Shown one piece after another: positions 1 through 10,293 of a stretch of 64,000 nucleotides of DNA (position 1 is the first letter of the stretch; each line of letters starts with the position of its first letter). The stretch spans positions 1 through 64,000 of the forward strand of contig NZ_PYVX01000009.1 of NCBI RefSeq assembly GCF_003056305.1, written 5' to 3'. The position numbers and the translations under genes were made by a program. Origin of the DNA: Halomonas denitrificans (GTDB taxonomy: Bacteria > Pseudomonadota > Gammaproteobacteria > Pseudomonadales > Halomonadaceae). The notes beneath the pieces are model-generated. The model was not told the DNA's origin and did no database searches. It saw only the letters and a list, made by a program, of their open reading frames with translations.

Positions 1-1031
<1,031 letters not shown>

Positions 1032-1053
1032 TCCCAACGGGCGAGAGGCCGTC

Positions 1054-1144
1054 GGGGACAGGCCTAAGAGGGGGTCCGATGCCAAGGATGGCATCGGTAG
1101 CGCCCAGGGATGGGTTCACAGCGCCCCCTCGTGTCCTGTCGCCG
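1054..1144 (+). repeat. Structured intergenic repeat, copy 1
   Basis: This is one of four related intergenic elements in the window (others near 5.57, 24.84 and 41.10 kb). It starts GGGGACAGGCC and ends CCTGTCGCC, an imperfect outer inverted repeat. Inside, GAGGGGG can pair with CCCCCTC. Hairpin A is GATGCC-AAGGAT-GGCATC (1078-1095). After GGTAG comes hairpin B, CCC-AGGGAT-GGG, then TTCACAGCGCC, a block shared with the other copies. It lies just behind the acnA stop, in the sense direction. There is no open reading frame of note. Confidence 0.8.
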
Positions 1145-1180
1145 AAAGAGCCCGAGCCCTTCCACCATGAAGAGCGACGA

Positions 1181-1215
1181 AAAGGCCCCGCCGGGCGGCC
1201 GGCGGGGCCTCTTTC
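1181..1215 (+). terminator. Rho-independent terminator of acnA
   Basis: A perfect 10-bp stem (AGGCCCCGCC with GGCGGGGCCT, 1183-1192 and 1201-1210) has an 8-base loop, is preceded by AAA and followed by CTTTC. It lies between the convergent acnA and maeA genes and could act for both, although the maeA side has no long T-run. Confidence 0.75.
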
Positions 1216-1230
1216 ATGCCCGTGGCACGA

Positions 1231-2910
1231 TCAGAAGGAGCGGCGGCGGTAACGCCGATACTCCGGCGTCCAGCTGTTGCGCTCGATGGCCTGGCGCAGC
1301 TTGATGCCGTTGGTCTTCAGCGCCACGCCCTCGCCCTGGGCCTGGGCGGCGACGTCGAAGGCGATCGCCTTGGAGAGCTCGCGGATCTGGGAGAGCGGCG
1401 GCAGCAGCGCGCCCTTGCCTTCCTTGACCAGCGGCGCCTCGCGAGCCAGCGCCCGGGACGAGGCCATCAGCATGGCATCGGTGACCCGCTTCGCCCCGGC
1501 CGCCACCACGCCGAGGCCGATGCCCGGGAAGATGTAGGCGTTGTTGCACTGGGCGATGGGGATGCTGCGCCCCTCGTACTCGACCGGCGCGAAGGGGCTG
1601 CCGGTGGCGACCAGGGCCTGGCCGTCGGTCCAGCGGAGCACGTCCTCCGGCACCGCCTCGGCCCGGGAGGTCGGGTTGGAGAGCGGCATGATCAGCGGCA
1701 TCTCGCAGTTGGCGTGCATGGCGCGCACCACCTCTTCGGTGAAGATGCCCGGCATACCGCAGACCCCGATCAGCACCGTGGGCTCGATACGGCGCACCAC
1801 CTCGAGCAGCGACTGGCCGTCCCACTCGGCCACCAGTTCCGGGTCGTGGGCGAGGCGCCCCTGGAAGTCGCGCAGCCAGGCCTGCTCGGAGGTGACCAGG
1901 CCCTCGCGATCGACCATGTAGATGCGCGAGCGCGCCTCCTTCTCGGTCAGCCCCTCGGCCTGCATGGCCACCACCACCTGCTCGGCGATGCCGCAGCCGG
2001 CGGAGCCCGCGCCCACGAACACCACCCGCTGCTGGCCGATTCCCTCGTCACGCGCCTGGCAGGCCGCCATCAGGGTACCTACCACCACCGAGGCCGTGCC
2101 CTGGACGTCGTCGTTGAAGCAGCACAGCTCGTCGCGGTAGCGATCCAGCAGCGGCAGGGCGTTGGCCTGGGCGAAGTCCTCGAACTGCAGCAGCACCCCG
2201 GGCCAGCGGCGCTTCACCGCGGCGATGAACTCGGCCATGAAGGCGTCGTACTCCTCCTGGGAGACCCGCCGGTGACGCCAGCCCATGTACATGGGATCGT
2301 CGAGCAGCGCCTGGTTGTTGGTGCCCACGTCGAGCATGATCGGCTGGGTATAGGCCGGGCTGATGCCACCGCAGGCGGTGTAGAGCGCCAGCTTGCCGAT
2401 CGGGATGCCCATGCCGCCGATGCCCTGGTCGCCGAGCCCCAGGATGCGCTCGCCGTCGGTGACCACGATCACCTTGACGTTATCCTTGGTGGAGCTCCTG
2501 AGGATGTCGTCCATGCGGTCGCGATCGGGATAGGCGATGAAGAGCCCGCGGTGGTTGCGGTAGATGTTGGAGAACTCCTCGCACGCCTTACCGACCGTGG
2601 GGGTGTAGATGATCGGCAGCATCTCCTCGAGGTGCTCGGAGACCAGTCGGTAGTAGAGGGTCTCGTTGTCGTCCTGGATCGCCCGCAGGTAGATGTGCTT
2701 GTCGAGGTCGTTCTGGCACTGGCTGTACTGCCGGTAGGCCCGTTCCGCCTGCTCCTCGATGGTCTCCACATTCTGCGGCAGCAGCCCGATCAGGTTGAAC
2801 TCCAGGCGTTCCTCCCGCGTGAAGGCGCTGCCCTTGTTGAGCAGCGGCATCTCGAGCAGCGGTGGACCGGCGTAGGGAATGTAGAGGGGGCGCTTGTCTT
2901 CGGTGGTCAT
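1231..2910 (-). CDS. maeA: NAD-dependent malic enzyme
   Basis: This enzyme oxidatively decarboxylates malate to pyruvate, linking the TCA cycle to pyruvate. The protein has 559 residues, the length of the large SfcA/MaeA type. [12 protein letters not shown] (about 102-113) is the conserved substrate-side tyrosine region. The nucleotide-binding segment reads [18 protein letters not shown]-like and NPTSRAEA blocks near the C-terminus fit the family. I chose the ATG at 2910 over an upstream in-frame start because [17 protein letters not shown] matches the family N-terminus and GAGGCGAGAG lies just upstream. The gene stands alone, convergent with acnA. Cofactor preference (NAD) is inferred from the subfamily. 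Confidence 0.95.
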   Translation of the reverse strand: MTTEDKRPLYIPYAGPPLLEMPLLNKGSAFTREERLEFNLIGLLPQNVETIEEQAERAYRQYSQCQNDLDKHIYLRAIQDDNETLYYRLVSEHLEEMLPIIYTPTVGKACEEFSNIYRNHRGLFIAYPDRDRMDDILRSSTKDNVKVIVVTDGERILGLGDQGIGGMGIPIGKLALYTACGGISPAYTQPIMLDVGTNNQALLDDPMYMGWRHRRVSQEEYDAFMAEFIAAVKRRWPGVLLQFEDFAQANALPLLDRYRDELCCFNDDVQGTASVVVGTLMAACQARDEGIGQQRVVFVGAGSAGCGIAEQVVVAMQAEGLTEKEARSRIYMVDREGLVTSEQAWLRDFQGRLAHDPELVAEWDGQSLLEVVRRIEPTVLIGVCGMPGIFTEEVVRAMHANCEMPLIMPLSNPTSRAEAVPEDVLRWTDGQALVATGSPFAPVEYEGRSIPIAQCNNAYIFPGIGLGVVAAGAKRVTDAMLMASSRALAREAPLVKEGKGALLPPLSQIRELSKAIAFDVAAQAQGEGVALKTNGIKLRQAIERNSWTPEYRRYRRRSF

Positions 2911-2985
2911 CTCTCGCCTCGATAGGGTGACTGGAACGGGCCGTTGGCGCTCTGGCGGCGCCATTGGCGACACTCTACCACGCCG

Positions 2986-3020
2986 AAAACGACGACGCCC
3001 CGACCGGGGGTCGGGGCGTC
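2986..3020 (-). terminator. Terminator behind the YeeE/YedE gene
   Basis: GACGCCCCGA (2994-3003) and TCGGGGCGTC (3011-3020) form a perfect 10-bp stem with a 7-base loop. Read on the minus strand it is followed by GTCGTTTTCGG, a modest T-tract, and it lies 24 bases after the transporter stop. Confidence 0.7.
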
Positions 3021-3043
3021 AACGATGGGAGCGACGGCGGCGC

Positions 3044-4252
3044 TCAGCAGCCCTTCGCGGTCGCCACCCGAGCGGCGGGCCCCGTGAAGAAGAAGGGCCG
3101 CAGCTTCACGCCGAGCATGTTGCCGGCGAAGGCCGCCACCAGCCACACCCAGCCGTGCAGGCTGCCGGAGGCGATGCCGCCGAAGTAGGCGCCGATGTTG
3201 CAGCCGAACGCCAGGCGGGCCCCGTAGCCCAGCAGGATGCCGCCGATCACCGCGGCCAGCACCGAGCGCAGCGGGATGCGAAAGTTGGGCGCGAACTTGC
3301 CGGCCAGCGACGCCGCCACTAGGGCGCCGGCCATGATGCCGACGTTCATCACCGTGGTGATGTCGCCCCACACGCTGGCCTCCAGCGCCCTGGCGTTCCA
3401 GGGGGCCTGCCAGTAGCCCCACTGGCCGACGTCGCCGCCCAGGAGCTCGAAGCCCTTGGCGCCCCAGAGGGCGAAGGCCGAGGTCACCCCCCAGGGACGC
3501 CCGGCGAGCGAGAGGGTGGCGAAGTTGAGCAGCGCCAGCCCCACGGCGCCGGCCAGCAGCGGCCAGGGGCCGGTGAGCCAGCGCCGGTTGCCGGCGTCGA
3601 TCCGGGGCGTGCGCTCCAGCTGGCCGTGGCGGCGACGCTCCATCACCACGGTCAGCGCCGCGATGGCGGCGAACAGCGCCAGGCTGATCGCGATGCCGCC
3701 GCCGGCGCCGGCGCTCTTCACCAGCGAGACCGGCTGGAAGGCCGGCAGGCTCTGCCACCAGGCGAAATGGGCCGTGCCGATCACCGAGCCGACCACGAAG
3801 AACAGCAGGGTGATCAGCATGCGGGCGTTGCCGCCGCCGGCGGTGAAGAGGGTGCCGGAGGCGCAACCGCCGCCCAGCTGCATGCCGACCCCGAAGAGGA
3901 AGGCGCCGACGATCACCGACACGCCGATCGGCGCCACGAAGCCGGAGACGGACTGGCCGAACAGACTGCCGGCCGAGAGCGCCGGGAAGAACAGCGCCAC
4001 GGCGATGGCCAGCATCACCATCTGCGCCCGCAGGCCGCGGCCGCGACGCTCGGTGATGAAGACCCGCCAGGCGGCGGTGAAGCCGAAGGCGGCGTGGTAG
4101 AGCACCATGCCGAGCAGGCCGCCTACCACCATCAGCGCGCCTATCCGGGCGCCGAAGGCGCTGCCCACGGCCAGCGCGCCCAGCAGCAGGCCAGCGGCGG
4201 CGAGGAGCGGCAGGGTCGGACGGGAACGCCGGATCAGGGCGACATCACTCAT
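3044..4252 (-). CDS. YeeE/YedE (TsuA-like) sulfur-compound membrane transporter
   Basis: This family of inner-membrane proteins imports reduced sulfur species; E. coli YeeE (TsuA) takes up thiosulfate through a relay of cysteines. The 402-residue protein is hydrophobic throughout and has two homologous halves, each with a cysteine loop: GGGCASGTLF (Cys130) and FGCNIGAYFGG (Cys351). A third cysteine is the very last residue (AKGC). GGAGGA precedes the ATG. The gene stands alone between maeA and trpS, with its own terminator and an AT-rich upstream stretch. No TusA/TsuB-type sulfurtransferase gene is adjacent, so the substrate is inferred only at the family level. Confidence 0.85.
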   Translation of the reverse strand: MSDVALIRRSRPTLPLLAAAGLLLGALAVGSAFGARIGALMVVGGLLGMVLYHAAFGFTAAWRVFITERRGRGLRAQMVMLAIAVALFFPALSAGSLFGQSVSGFVAPIGVSVIVGAFLFGVGMQLGGGCASGTLFTAGGGNARMLITLLFFVVGSVIGTAHFAWWQSLPAFQPVSLVKSAGAGGGIAISLALFAAIAALTVVMERRRHGQLERTPRIDAGNRRWLTGPWPLLAGAVGLALLNFATLSLAGRPWGVTSAFALWGAKGFELLGGDVGQWGYWQAPWNARALEASVWGDITTVMNVGIMAGALVAASLAGKFAPNFRIPLRSVLAAVIGGILLGYGARLAFGCNIGAYFGGIASGSLHGWVWLVAAFAGNMLGVKLRPFFFTGPAARVATAKGC

Positions 4253-4359
4253 TGGGGGGATCCTCCGGAAGCGTCCGGGTCAGCGGTCAGGGGGAAGACA
4301 CGCAGACTAACGAATCCGCCGCAGAACGTGAAGTCATCGTCTGTATGGCTTTTATGCTA

Positions 4360-4400
4360 TAAAGAAATAGAAGGGCCGGGCTCCGCGTGGAGCCCGGCCC
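4360..4400 (-). terminator. Rho-independent terminator of trpS
   Basis: GGGCCGGGCTCC (4373-4384) and GGAGCCCGGCCC (4389-4400) form a perfect 12-bp stem with a 4-base loop. On the minus strand it is followed by TTCTATTTCTTTATAG. It sits 20 bases after the trpS stop and is the strongest terminator of this part. The AT-rich tail also forms the upstream region of the transporter gene. Confidence 0.88.
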
Positions 4401-4419
4401 GAGGCCCGCGCGGTCGCCG

Positions 4420-5445
4420 TCAGACGAAGCGGCCGAGGCCCGCCGCCTGGCGCAGGCGGTCCATGAAGGGCGCCGCCTCGGCGCGGGCCCGCTCGGCGCC
4501 CTGGAGCAGCACCCGCTCGATGTGGCCGGGATCCTCCATCAGCCCCTGGTAGCGCTCGCGGGGCTCGCGCAGCTGCTCGTTGAGCAGCTCGAAGACGCGG
4601 TTCTTGGCCTCGCCCCAGCCGATGCCGTTGGCGTACTCGGCGCGCATGGCCTCGGTCTCGTCGGCGGTCGCGAAGGCGGCGAAGATCTGGAACAGGGTGC
4701 AGTTCGCCGGATCCTTGGGCTCGCCCGGCTCCAGGGAGTTGGTCTTGATCTTGCGCACCAGCTTCTGGAGCTTCTTCTCGGAGACGAACAGCGGGATGGT
4801 GTTGTTGTAGCTCTTGGACATCTTGCGCCCGTCCAGGCCGCCCAGCACCTCGACCCGCTCGTCCACCACCGCCTCGGGCTGGGTGAAGTACTGCCCCTTG
4901 TAGAGGTGGTTGAAGCGCCCGCCGATGTCCCGCGCCATCTCGATGTGCTGGATCTGGTCGCGGCCCACCGGCACCTTGTGGGCGTTGAACATCAGGATGT
5001 CCGCCGCCATCAGCACCGGATAGCCGAACAGCCCCATGGTGATGCCCTTGTCCGGGTCCTGGTTGCCGGCGGCCTCGTTCTCGGCCACCGCCGCCTTGTA
5101 GGCGTGGGCGCGGTTCATCAGGCCCTTGGCGCAGACGCAGGAGAGCATCCAGGTCAGCTCCGGGATCTCCGGCACGTCCGACTGGCGGTAGAAGATGGCG
5201 TTGTCGGTATCCAGCCCCAGCGCCAGCCAGGTGGCGGCGATCTCCAGGCGCGACTCCTGCACCCGCCGCGGGTCCTGGCACTTGATCAGCGCATGCAGGT
5301 CGGCGAGGAAGTAGTAGGACTGGACGGTCGGATCCTGGCTCGCGGCGATGGCAGGCTTGATCGCCCCCACGTAGTTGCCGAGGTGCGGGGTACCGGTGGT
5401 GGTGATGCCGGTGAGGACACGGGTCTTGTCGGACGGTGCGGTCAT
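4420..5445 (-). CDS. trpS: Tryptophanyl-tRNA synthetase
   Basis: TrpS charges tRNA(Trp) with tryptophan. This class I synthetase of 341 residues carries the HIGH-type signature as HLGN (21-24, after TTTGTP) and the KMSKS loop exactly as KMSKS (208-212, GRKMSKSYNN). GRDQIQHIEMARDI in the middle is the typical tryptophan-pocket region. The length is normal for the bacterial enzyme. The gene is followed by a strong terminator. Upstream lies a 258-base gap holding repeat copy 2, so it is probably transcribed separately from ald. Confidence 0.97.
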   Translation of the reverse strand: MTAPSDKTRVLTGITTTGTPHLGNYVGAIKPAIAASQDPTVQSYYFLADLHALIKCQDPRRVQESRLEIAATWLALGLDTDNAIFYRQSDVPEIPELTWMLSCVCAKGLMNRAHAYKAAVAENEAAGNQDPDKGITMGLFGYPVLMAADILMFNAHKVPVGRDQIQHIEMARDIGGRFNHLYKGQYFTQPEAVVDERVEVLGGLDGRKMSKSYNNTIPLFVSEKKLQKLVRKIKTNSLEPGEPKDPANCTLFQIFAAFATADETEAMRAEYANGIGWGEAKNRVFELLNEQLREPRERYQGLMEDPGHIERVLLQGAERARAEAAPFMDRLRQAAGLGRFV

Positions 5446-5535
5446 GAAGGCGGGACTCTGCTGACTCTCGAATGGCCGCTATGGTAACGCGAGGCCCCGA
5501 TCAAGGCGACCGGGGCCCGCGGTGTCGACTTGCAG

Positions 5536-5612
5536 GGGCGCGGGTCGGCGCGAAGGTCCTTTTCCAGGGAAGGAAAAGGTAGCGCCCAGGGAGGGGTTCA
5601 CAGCGCCTCCAC
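5536..5612 (+). repeat. Structured intergenic repeat, copy 2 (degenerate)
   Basis: This copy keeps hairpin A (TTTTCC-AGGGAA-GGAAAA, 5560-5577), the GGTAG link, hairpin B (CCC-AGGGA-GGGG) and the TTCACAGCGCC block. The outer inverted repeat and second stem of the other copies are not clear. It lies about 90 bases behind the ald stop, in the orientation opposite to ald. The rest of the 5446-5703 gap shows no gene. Confidence 0.75.
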
Positions 5613-5703
5613 AACGGCCCGGAGTCCCCGGAGGCAGTGCCCTCGGACGCCTCGCCCCTCCCCCGCGCCGCTCGCGCTGCCGGCACCTGTCGCCAGGAGG
5701 GTC

Positions 5704-6819
5704 CTACTTGATCAGGCTGGCCGGATCGACGCTCTCCAGGCCGAAGGCGTCCGCGACCGCCTGGTAGGTGACCTGGCCGTCGTGGACGTTGAGGCCGGCG
5801 GCGAAGTGCGGATCGTCGGCCAGCGCCTGTTGCCAGCCCTTGTCGGCCAGCGCCCGCACGAACGGCAGGGTGGCGTTGGTCAGCGCCTGGGTGGAGGTGC
5901 GCGCCACGGCGCCGGGCATGTTGGCCACGCAGTAGTGCACCACGCCGTCGACGATATAGGTCGGATCGGCGTGGGTGGTGGCCCGGCTGGTCTCGAAGCA
6001 GCCGCCCTGGTCGATGGCCACGTCGACCAGCACGCTGCCCGGCTTCATCTCGGCGAGCATCGCGCGGGTGATCAGCTTGGGCGCCGCGGCGCCGGGAATC
6101 AGCACGGCGCCGACGATCAGGTCGCTCTCGCGCACCGCCTCGTCGATGGCGTCGGCGGTGGAGAAGACGGTCTTCATGCGCCCCTGGTAGCGATCGTCCA
6201 GGGTCTCGAGGCGCGGGATGGAGGTGTCGAGCACCGTGACCTCGGCGCCCAGGCCCAGCGCCATGCGGGCGGCGTTCTCGCCCACCACGCCGCCGCCGAT
6301 CACGGCCACCCTGGCCGGGGCGACGCCGGGCACGCCGGGCAGCAGCACGCCGGCCCCGCCCTGGGCCTTCTCCAGGCTGTGGGCGCCGGCCTGCACGGCC
6401 ATGCGGCCGGCCACGGTGCTCATCGGCGCCAGCAGCGGCAGCCCGCCCTGACGGTCGGTGACGGTCTCGTAGGCGATGCAGGTGGCACCGCTCGCCATCA
6501 GGCCGCGGGTCAGGGTCTCCTCGGCGGCCAGGTGCAGGTAGGTGAAGAGCGTCTGGCCCTTGGTCAGCCGGGCGACTTCCTCGGCCTGGGGCTCCTTGAC
6601 CTTGAGGATCAGCTCGGCCTCGCTCCAGACCTTCGCCACGTCCGCCTCGAGGCGCGCCCCGGCGGCCTCATAGGCGGCGTCCTGGAAGCCGGCGCCCTCG
6701 CCGGCCCCGGCCTGGACGGTGACGGTATGGCCACGGCCGACCAGCTCCCGGGCCCCCGAGGGGGTCAGGGCGACGCGATACTCGTGGTTCTTGATTTCCT
6801 TGGGTACGGCGATCTGCAT
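5704..6819 (-). CDS. ald: Alanine dehydrogenase
   Basis: Ald reversibly deaminates L-alanine to pyruvate and ammonium with NAD. The 371-residue protein starts [20 protein letters not shown], where the arginine binds substrate. KVKEP (Lys75) and YLHLA (His97) match the catalytic lysine and histidine regions of the family. [14 protein letters not shown] is the NAD-binding glycine loop, and SPGAAA-type residues near [15 protein letters not shown] are also typical. The ATG at 6819 was preferred to an upstream in-frame start because AGGAG lies 6 bases before it. The 213-base upstream gap is AT-rich and probably holds its promoter, perhaps Lrp/AsnC-controlled as in other bacteria (inference). Confidence 0.96.
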   Translation of the reverse strand: MQIAVPKEIKNHEYRVALTPSGARELVGRGHTVTVQAGAGEGAGFQDAAYEAAGARLEADVAKVWSEAELILKVKEPQAEEVARLTKGQTLFTYLHLAAEETLTRGLMASGATCIAYETVTDRQGGLPLLAPMSTVAGRMAVQAGAHSLEKAQGGAGVLLPGVPGVAPARVAVIGGGVVGENAARMALGLGAEVTVLDTSIPRLETLDDRYQGRMKTVFSTADAIDEAVRESDLIVGAVLIPGAAAPKLITRAMLAEMKPGSVLVDVAIDQGGCFETSRATTHADPTYIVDGVVHYCVANMPGAVARTSTQALTNATLPFVRALADKGWQQALADDPHFAAGLNVHDGQVTYQAVADAFGLESVDPASLIK

Positions 6820-7032
6820 GGCACGCTCCTGCGGTGGGTGACGGAATCGGTGTTCCCCCATTACAGCACAGGCAGTCGATACACGAAGAGTCCACGCAGA
6901 AGAACAAAAAGGATGAATAAATGCCGGCTTTTTCACCGGAAAATCTTCTATGAGAGAAGGCGTCGACAGAAAACCCTGTGGCCTGGCCGTGCACGGAAGG
7001 GCGACGGGTGCCTCCCCTGCCCGCTTGTCGCG
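6820..7032 (-). promoter_or_regulatory. AT-rich upstream region of ald
   Basis: This gap is much richer in A+T than its surroundings, with an AACAAAAAGGATGAATAAATG stretch broken by GC-rich pieces. A candidate extended -10 (TGCTGTAAT on the minus strand, -10 at 6860-6865) lies 40 bases before the ald start, but no convincing -35 fits. I see no gene and no clear terminator for the upstream DUF2007 gene. Confidence 0.4.
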
Positions 7033-7362
7033 CTAGTCCTGGCCCTCCCGGCCGGCACCGCAGTGCCAGCAGGTATCGAAGGCGCCCTCGAGGCGCTCGC
7101 CGCAGCCGGGGCAGGTCCAGGCCGGGCGCTCGCTGCCCCCGTGGAGGGCCTGGCGAATCAGCGCCTCGGCCCGCTCGCGGTTGTGGGGCGCTACCCAGAC
7201 CTCCGGCTCGCACTCGCCCAGCGGCAACTCGCCGGCACCGCCGCCCAGGGTCATGTTGCGCAGCTCCACCGGGATGCCGGCCGCGGTCAGCACGTTATGC
7301 ACGTGGCTGACCAGCAGCGCATTGGAGTGGGCGAAGGCGCGAACGTAGCCGGGCACCGTCAC
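7033..7362 (-). CDS. DUF2007 protein with C-terminal zinc-ribbon-like motif
   Basis: This 109-residue protein has an N-terminal DUF2007-like fold: it begins with membrane-independent residues around YVRAFAHSNALLVSHVHNVLTAAGIPVELRN and continues to EVWVAPHNRERAEALI. Such domains are called putative signal-transducing proteins, and their biochemical role is unknown. The C-terminus adds CPGC and CWHC pairs, which look like a small zinc ribbon. It starts with GTG, three bases after the rlmI stop, so it is almost certainly cotranscribed with rlmI and mutM. Function is not established. Confidence 0.75.
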   Translation of the reverse strand: MTVPGYVRAFAHSNALLVSHVHNVLTAAGIPVELRNMTLGGGAGELPLGECEPEVWVAPHNRERAEALIRQALHGGSERPAWTCPGCGERLEGAFDTCWHCGAGREGQD

Positions 7363-7365
7363 GGC

Positions 7366-8559
7366 CTAGTCCCGGAAGACGCGCACGCCCAGGGCCTTGA
7401 GGTAGGCGGTCTCGGGGATCGCCGGATGCACCGGGTGGTCCGGCCCCTGATGGCCCTGGAAGAGGATCTGGCCCTGGCGGTCCTGGTGGCGCACCGCGCC
7501 GCGCACCACGTCGACCAGGCGCTCCGGGGCCAGGTGCATGGAGCAGGAGGCCGAGAGCAGCAGGCCGTCGCGGCCGAGCAGGCGCATCGCCTCGCGGTTG
7601 AGCTTGCCGTAGGCCCGCTCGCCGTTGGGGATGTCCTTGCGCTTGCGGATGAAGGCGGGCGGGTCGAGGATCACCACGTCGAACTCCTCCCCCTCGGCCT
7701 TGAGGGCGGCGAGCACCTCGAAGGCATCGCCCTCGCCCACCGCCACCTGCTCGTGCAGGCCGTTGAGGGTGGCGTTCTCGGCGACCCGCTCCAGCGCCGC
7801 GCCGGAGGCGTCCACGCAGAGCACCTCGCTGGCGCCGCTGGCCGCGGCCTGCACGCCCCAGCCCCCGACGTAGCTGAACAGGTCCAGCACCCGCTTGCCG
7901 GCCACCAGGCCGTTGAGCCAGGCGCGGTTGACCCGGTGATCATAGAACCAGCCTGTCTTCTGGCCGTCGAGCACCGGCGCGACGAAGCGCACGCCGTTCT
8001 CCTCGAGCAGCACCTGGTCGGGCAGCTCGCCCTTCACCACCTCGACGCTCGCCTCGAGGCCCTCCTGGCGACGCCCGCTAGTGTCGTTGCGGAACACCAC
8101 GGCCGCCGGCGAGAGCACCTTCTCCAGGGCGTCGAGCAGCTCCTCGGCCACGGCCTGCATGCCGGCGGTGTTGAGCTGGACCACGACGACGTCGCCGAAA
8201 CGGTCGATGATGAGCCCCGGCAGCAGGTCGCCCTCGCCGTGCACCAGGCGATAGAAGGGCTTGTCGAAGAGCCGCTGGCGCAGGGCCAGGGCCTGGTTCA
8301 GACGGTGCACCAGCAGCGAGCGGTCGAGCCCCTGCTTGGGATCGCGGGAGACCATCCGGGCGCAGATCAGCGAGTGCGGATTGACGTAGGCCACCCCCAT
8401 GCCCTTGCCGTTGGCCGCCTCGACCACCACCTGCGTGCCGGGCGCGATCTCCTTGAGGGGCGTGGCCTGGATGTCGATCTCGTTGGAGTAGAGCCACAGG
8501 TGGCCGGCCTTGAGGCGACGGTCGGCGTTCTTCTTCAGGCGCAGGGTGTGCTGGGTCAT
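7366..8559 (-). CDS. rlmI: 23S rRNA m5C1962 methyltransferase (RlmI family)
   Basis: RlmI methylates C1962 of 23S rRNA using S-adenosylmethionine. The 397-residue protein has an N-terminal PUA-like RNA-binding domain (about 1-75), then an EEHAD-like region and a Rossmann methyltransferase domain with VLDLFSYVGGWGVQAAA, a DPPAF catalytic motif and SASCSMHL, whose cysteine is the presumed nucleophile. The length matches E. coli RlmI. It lies between mutM and the DUF2007 gene with gaps of 30 and 3 bases, consistent with one transcript. RlmI-like proteins of other specificity exist, so the exact target base is inferred. Confidence 0.9.
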   Translation of the reverse strand: MTQHTLRLKKNADRRLKAGHLWLYSNEIDIQATPLKEIAPGTQVVVEAANGKGMGVAYVNPHSLICARMVSRDPKQGLDRSLLVHRLNQALALRQRLFDKPFYRLVHGEGDLLPGLIIDRFGDVVVVQLNTAGMQAVAEELLDALEKVLSPAAVVFRNDTSGRRQEGLEASVEVVKGELPDQVLLEENGVRFVAPVLDGQKTGWFYDHRVNRAWLNGLVAGKRVLDLFSYVGGWGVQAAASGASEVLCVDASGAALERVAENATLNGLHEQVAVGEGDAFEVLAALKAEGEEFDVVILDPPAFIRKRKDIPNGERAYGKLNREAMRLLGRDGLLLSASCSMHLAPERLVDVVRGAVRHQDRQGQILFQGHQGPDHPVHPAIPETAYLKALGVRVFRD

Positions 8560-8589
8560 GGGGGTCTCGCAGGGGAAAGAGGGGATCGT

Positions 8590-9423
8590 TCAGGTCTGGC
8601 ACTGGCCGCAGAACACGCTGGCCCGCTGGCCCAGGGTCACCAGGCGCAGCTCGGCGCCGCAGCGCCGGCAGGGCTCGCCGTCGCGGCCGTAGACATTGAG
8701 CCGCTGCTTGAAGTAGCCGGGCTCGCCGGTGCCGCCGACGAAGTCGCGCAGGGTGGTGCCGCCCTGGGTGATGGCGGCCGCCAGCACCTCGCGCACCGCC
8801 GCCGCGAGGCGGTCGTAGCGCTCCCGGGCGATGCGCCCGGCGGCCCGGCGCGGGTCGATGCCGGCCAAAAACAGCGCCTCGGCAGCGTAGATGTTGCCCA
8901 CGCCCACCACCACAGCGTTGTCCATCAGGAAGGGCTTCACCGCGAGGCGCCTGCGGCGGGACAGCGCGAAGAGCCGGGCGCCGTCGAAGGCGTCAGACAG
9001 CGGCTCCGGCCCCAGTCGGGCGAGGCGCGCATCCCCCGCCGGGCCCTCGGCGAGCCAGTCGACGAAGCCGAAGCGGCGCGGGTCGTGATAGCGCAGGATG
9101 CCGCCGTCGTCGAGCACCAGGTCGACGTGGTCGTGCTTCTTCGGCAGCTCACCGAGGCGGGCGAGCCGCAGGCTGCCGGACATGCCCAAGTGCCAGAGCA
9201 GGGTGCCGGCCGAGCAGCCGTTCGCGCCCGTCAGCGGCACCAGCAGGTACTTGGCGCGACGCGAGAGGGGGCCGATCCGCGCCCCGACGAGACGCTCGAC
9301 CAGATCCGCCGGCACCGGCACGCGCAGGCGGGCCTGGCGGACGATCACCTCGGTGATCTCGCGGCCCTCCACGTGGGGCGCGATGCCGCGGCGGGTGGTC
9401 TCGACTTCGGGCAACTCGGGCAT
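8590..9423 (-). CDS. mutM: Formamidopyrimidine-DNA glycosylase
   Basis: Fpg/MutM removes 8-oxoguanine and ring-opened purines and nicks the abasic site. The 277-residue protein begins [14 protein letters not shown]; after Met removal the N-terminal proline is the nucleophile and the next glutamate is catalytic. RRAKYLLV carries the conserved lysine. The C-terminal zinc finger reads CRRCG and, 16 residues on, CGQCQ. I set the start at the MPELPEVE methionine rather than the upstream in-frame codon because catalysis needs that proline at position 2. The order radC-rpmB-rpmG-mutM is the same as in E. coli. Confidence 0.97.
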   Translation of the reverse strand: MPELPEVETTRRGIAPHVEGREITEVIVRQARLRVPVPADLVERLVGARIGPLSRRAKYLLVPLTGANGCSAGTLLWHLGMSGSLRLARLGELPKKHDHVDLVLDDGGILRYHDPRRFGFVDWLAEGPAGDARLARLGPEPLSDAFDGARLFALSRRRRLAVKPFLMDNAVVVGVGNIYAAEALFLAGIDPRRAAGRIARERYDRLAAAVREVLAAAITQGGTTLRDFVGGTGEPGYFKQRLNVYGRDGEPCRRCGAELRLVTLGQRASVFCGQCQT

Positions 9424-9517
9424 GGTCTCGTCCGGAGAAGCGTCACTACGCAAGAACCCGACCATCGGGCCGGGTTCAGGCTGACAGGCTCGTACCTGCG
9501 GCGGAAGCGACCAAGGG

Positions 9518-9673
9518 TTACTTGATCTTGCCTTCCTTGTACATCACGTGCTTGCGGATCGTCGGATCAAACATCTTCTTCTCAAGCTTGTCCGGGGTGT
9601 TCCGCTTGTTCTTGTCGGTGGTGTAGAAGTGGCCGGTACCGGCGCTGGAAATCATTCGGATCTTGTCACGCAT
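9518..9673 (-). CDS. rpmG: 50S ribosomal protein L33
   Basis: This 51-residue protein begins [17 protein letters not shown] and ends [11 protein letters not shown], the standard L33 sequence. It has no cysteine pairs, so it is the zinc-independent form. It lies 24 bases after rpmB and before mutM, as in E. coli. The ATG is preceded by AGGGAGATATCCGTC on the minus strand. The gene is short but unmistakable. Confidence 0.97.
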   Translation of the reverse strand: MRDKIRMISSAGTGHFYTTDKNKRNTPDKLEKKMFDPTIRKHVMYKEGKIK

Positions 9674-9697
9674 GACGGATATCTCCCTGTGGAACGC

Positions 9698-9934
9698 TTA
9701 GACGGCGTCGCCGCGCTTGCGAATGTCGCCGAGCACCGCCTCGATGCCCTTCTTGTCGATGATGCGCATGCCCTTGGAGGAGACGCGCAGCTTGACGAAG
9801 CGCTTCTCGGACTCCACCCAGAAACGGTGGGAATGCAGATTCGGCACGAAACGACGGCGCGTCTTGCGCTGGGAGTGTGAAACGTTGTTACCAGTCACCG
9901 GGCGCTTGCCGGTAACCTGACATACTTTGGACAT
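9698..9934 (-). CDS. rpmB: 50S ribosomal protein L28
   Basis: This 78-residue protein begins [17 protein letters not shown] and contains [15 protein letters not shown], the typical L28 pattern. A start four codons upstream is possible, but the family begins at MSKVCQ, which follows GGAGGCTCTC. rpmB leads the rpmBG pair. A well-formed minus-strand promoter lies about 110 bases upstream. Confidence 0.97.
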   Translation of the reverse strand: MSKVCQVTGKRPVTGNNVSHSQRKTRRRFVPNLHSHRFWVESEKRFVKLRVSSKGMRIIDKKGIEAVLGDIRKRGDAV

Positions 9935-10044
9935 GAGAGCCTCCAACCGCTTGGCCAGGTGTATAGACCTGAGTGTTCAAAACCTGTCGGGCAAACCGGG
10001 ACGACCCCGTTGTCATTTGACCCAAGGGAATTCAAAGGCTGCAC

Positions 10045-10073
10045 TTTATACCAGAGACCGCCACGGTCGGCAA
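10045..10073 (-). promoter_or_regulatory. Promoter of rpmB-rpmG
   Basis: On the minus strand TTGCCG (10068-10073) is followed after 17 bases by TATAAA (10045-10050). This is a good sigma-70 arrangement, about 110 bases before the rpmB start. Confidence 0.65.
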
Positions 10074-10192
10074 GCGACGCGGCGATGATCCGATGGGGGC
10101 GTGGCATGGCCTGGCGACACCCGAGGGTGGCGCGGCATACGGCGATGACAGGCGGGGACCCGTACCAAAGGGTCCAGCGCAACCGGTGCGAC

Positions 10193-10198
10193 ATTATA
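10193..10198 (-). promoter_or_regulatory. Second possible promoter upstream of rpmB
   Basis: A perfect TATAAT lies on the minus strand about 95 bases after the radC stop. No good -35 hexamer is found at 16-18 bases, so this is weaker than the proximal promoter. Confidence 0.35.
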
Positions 10199-10293
10199 CC
10201 GATCCGCGCGCCGTTTTCCTATCGCGATCCTGGTCGGCAGGGCCAGACGGGGCACGACAGCGCGGGCGCCTGGCTCACGCGACCTCCCCCGCG

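Larger units (their letters stand above)
9935..10293. other. Intergenic region between radC and rpmB
   Basis: This 359-base gap holds no convincing gene on either strand. It contains two minus-strand promoter candidates, listed separately, and a hairpin GGACCC-TTTGGTAC-GGGTCC between them. The stretch from the proximal promoter to rpmB would be an untranslated leader of roughly 100 bases. Confidence 0.5.

Noticed and set aside
5530..9525. Uninterrupted 1331-codon frame on the plus strand
   Set aside because: It runs antisense across ald, the DUF2007 gene, rlmI and mutM, all of which have clear family motifs. Long antisense frames are expected in high-G+C DNA, and its translation is low-complexity (Gly, His, Arg, Leu).
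10141..10200. Small ORF between radC and rpmB
   Set aside because: The candidate frames lack ribosome binding sites and have biased arginine- and proline-rich translations. The region fits promoters and a leader better.
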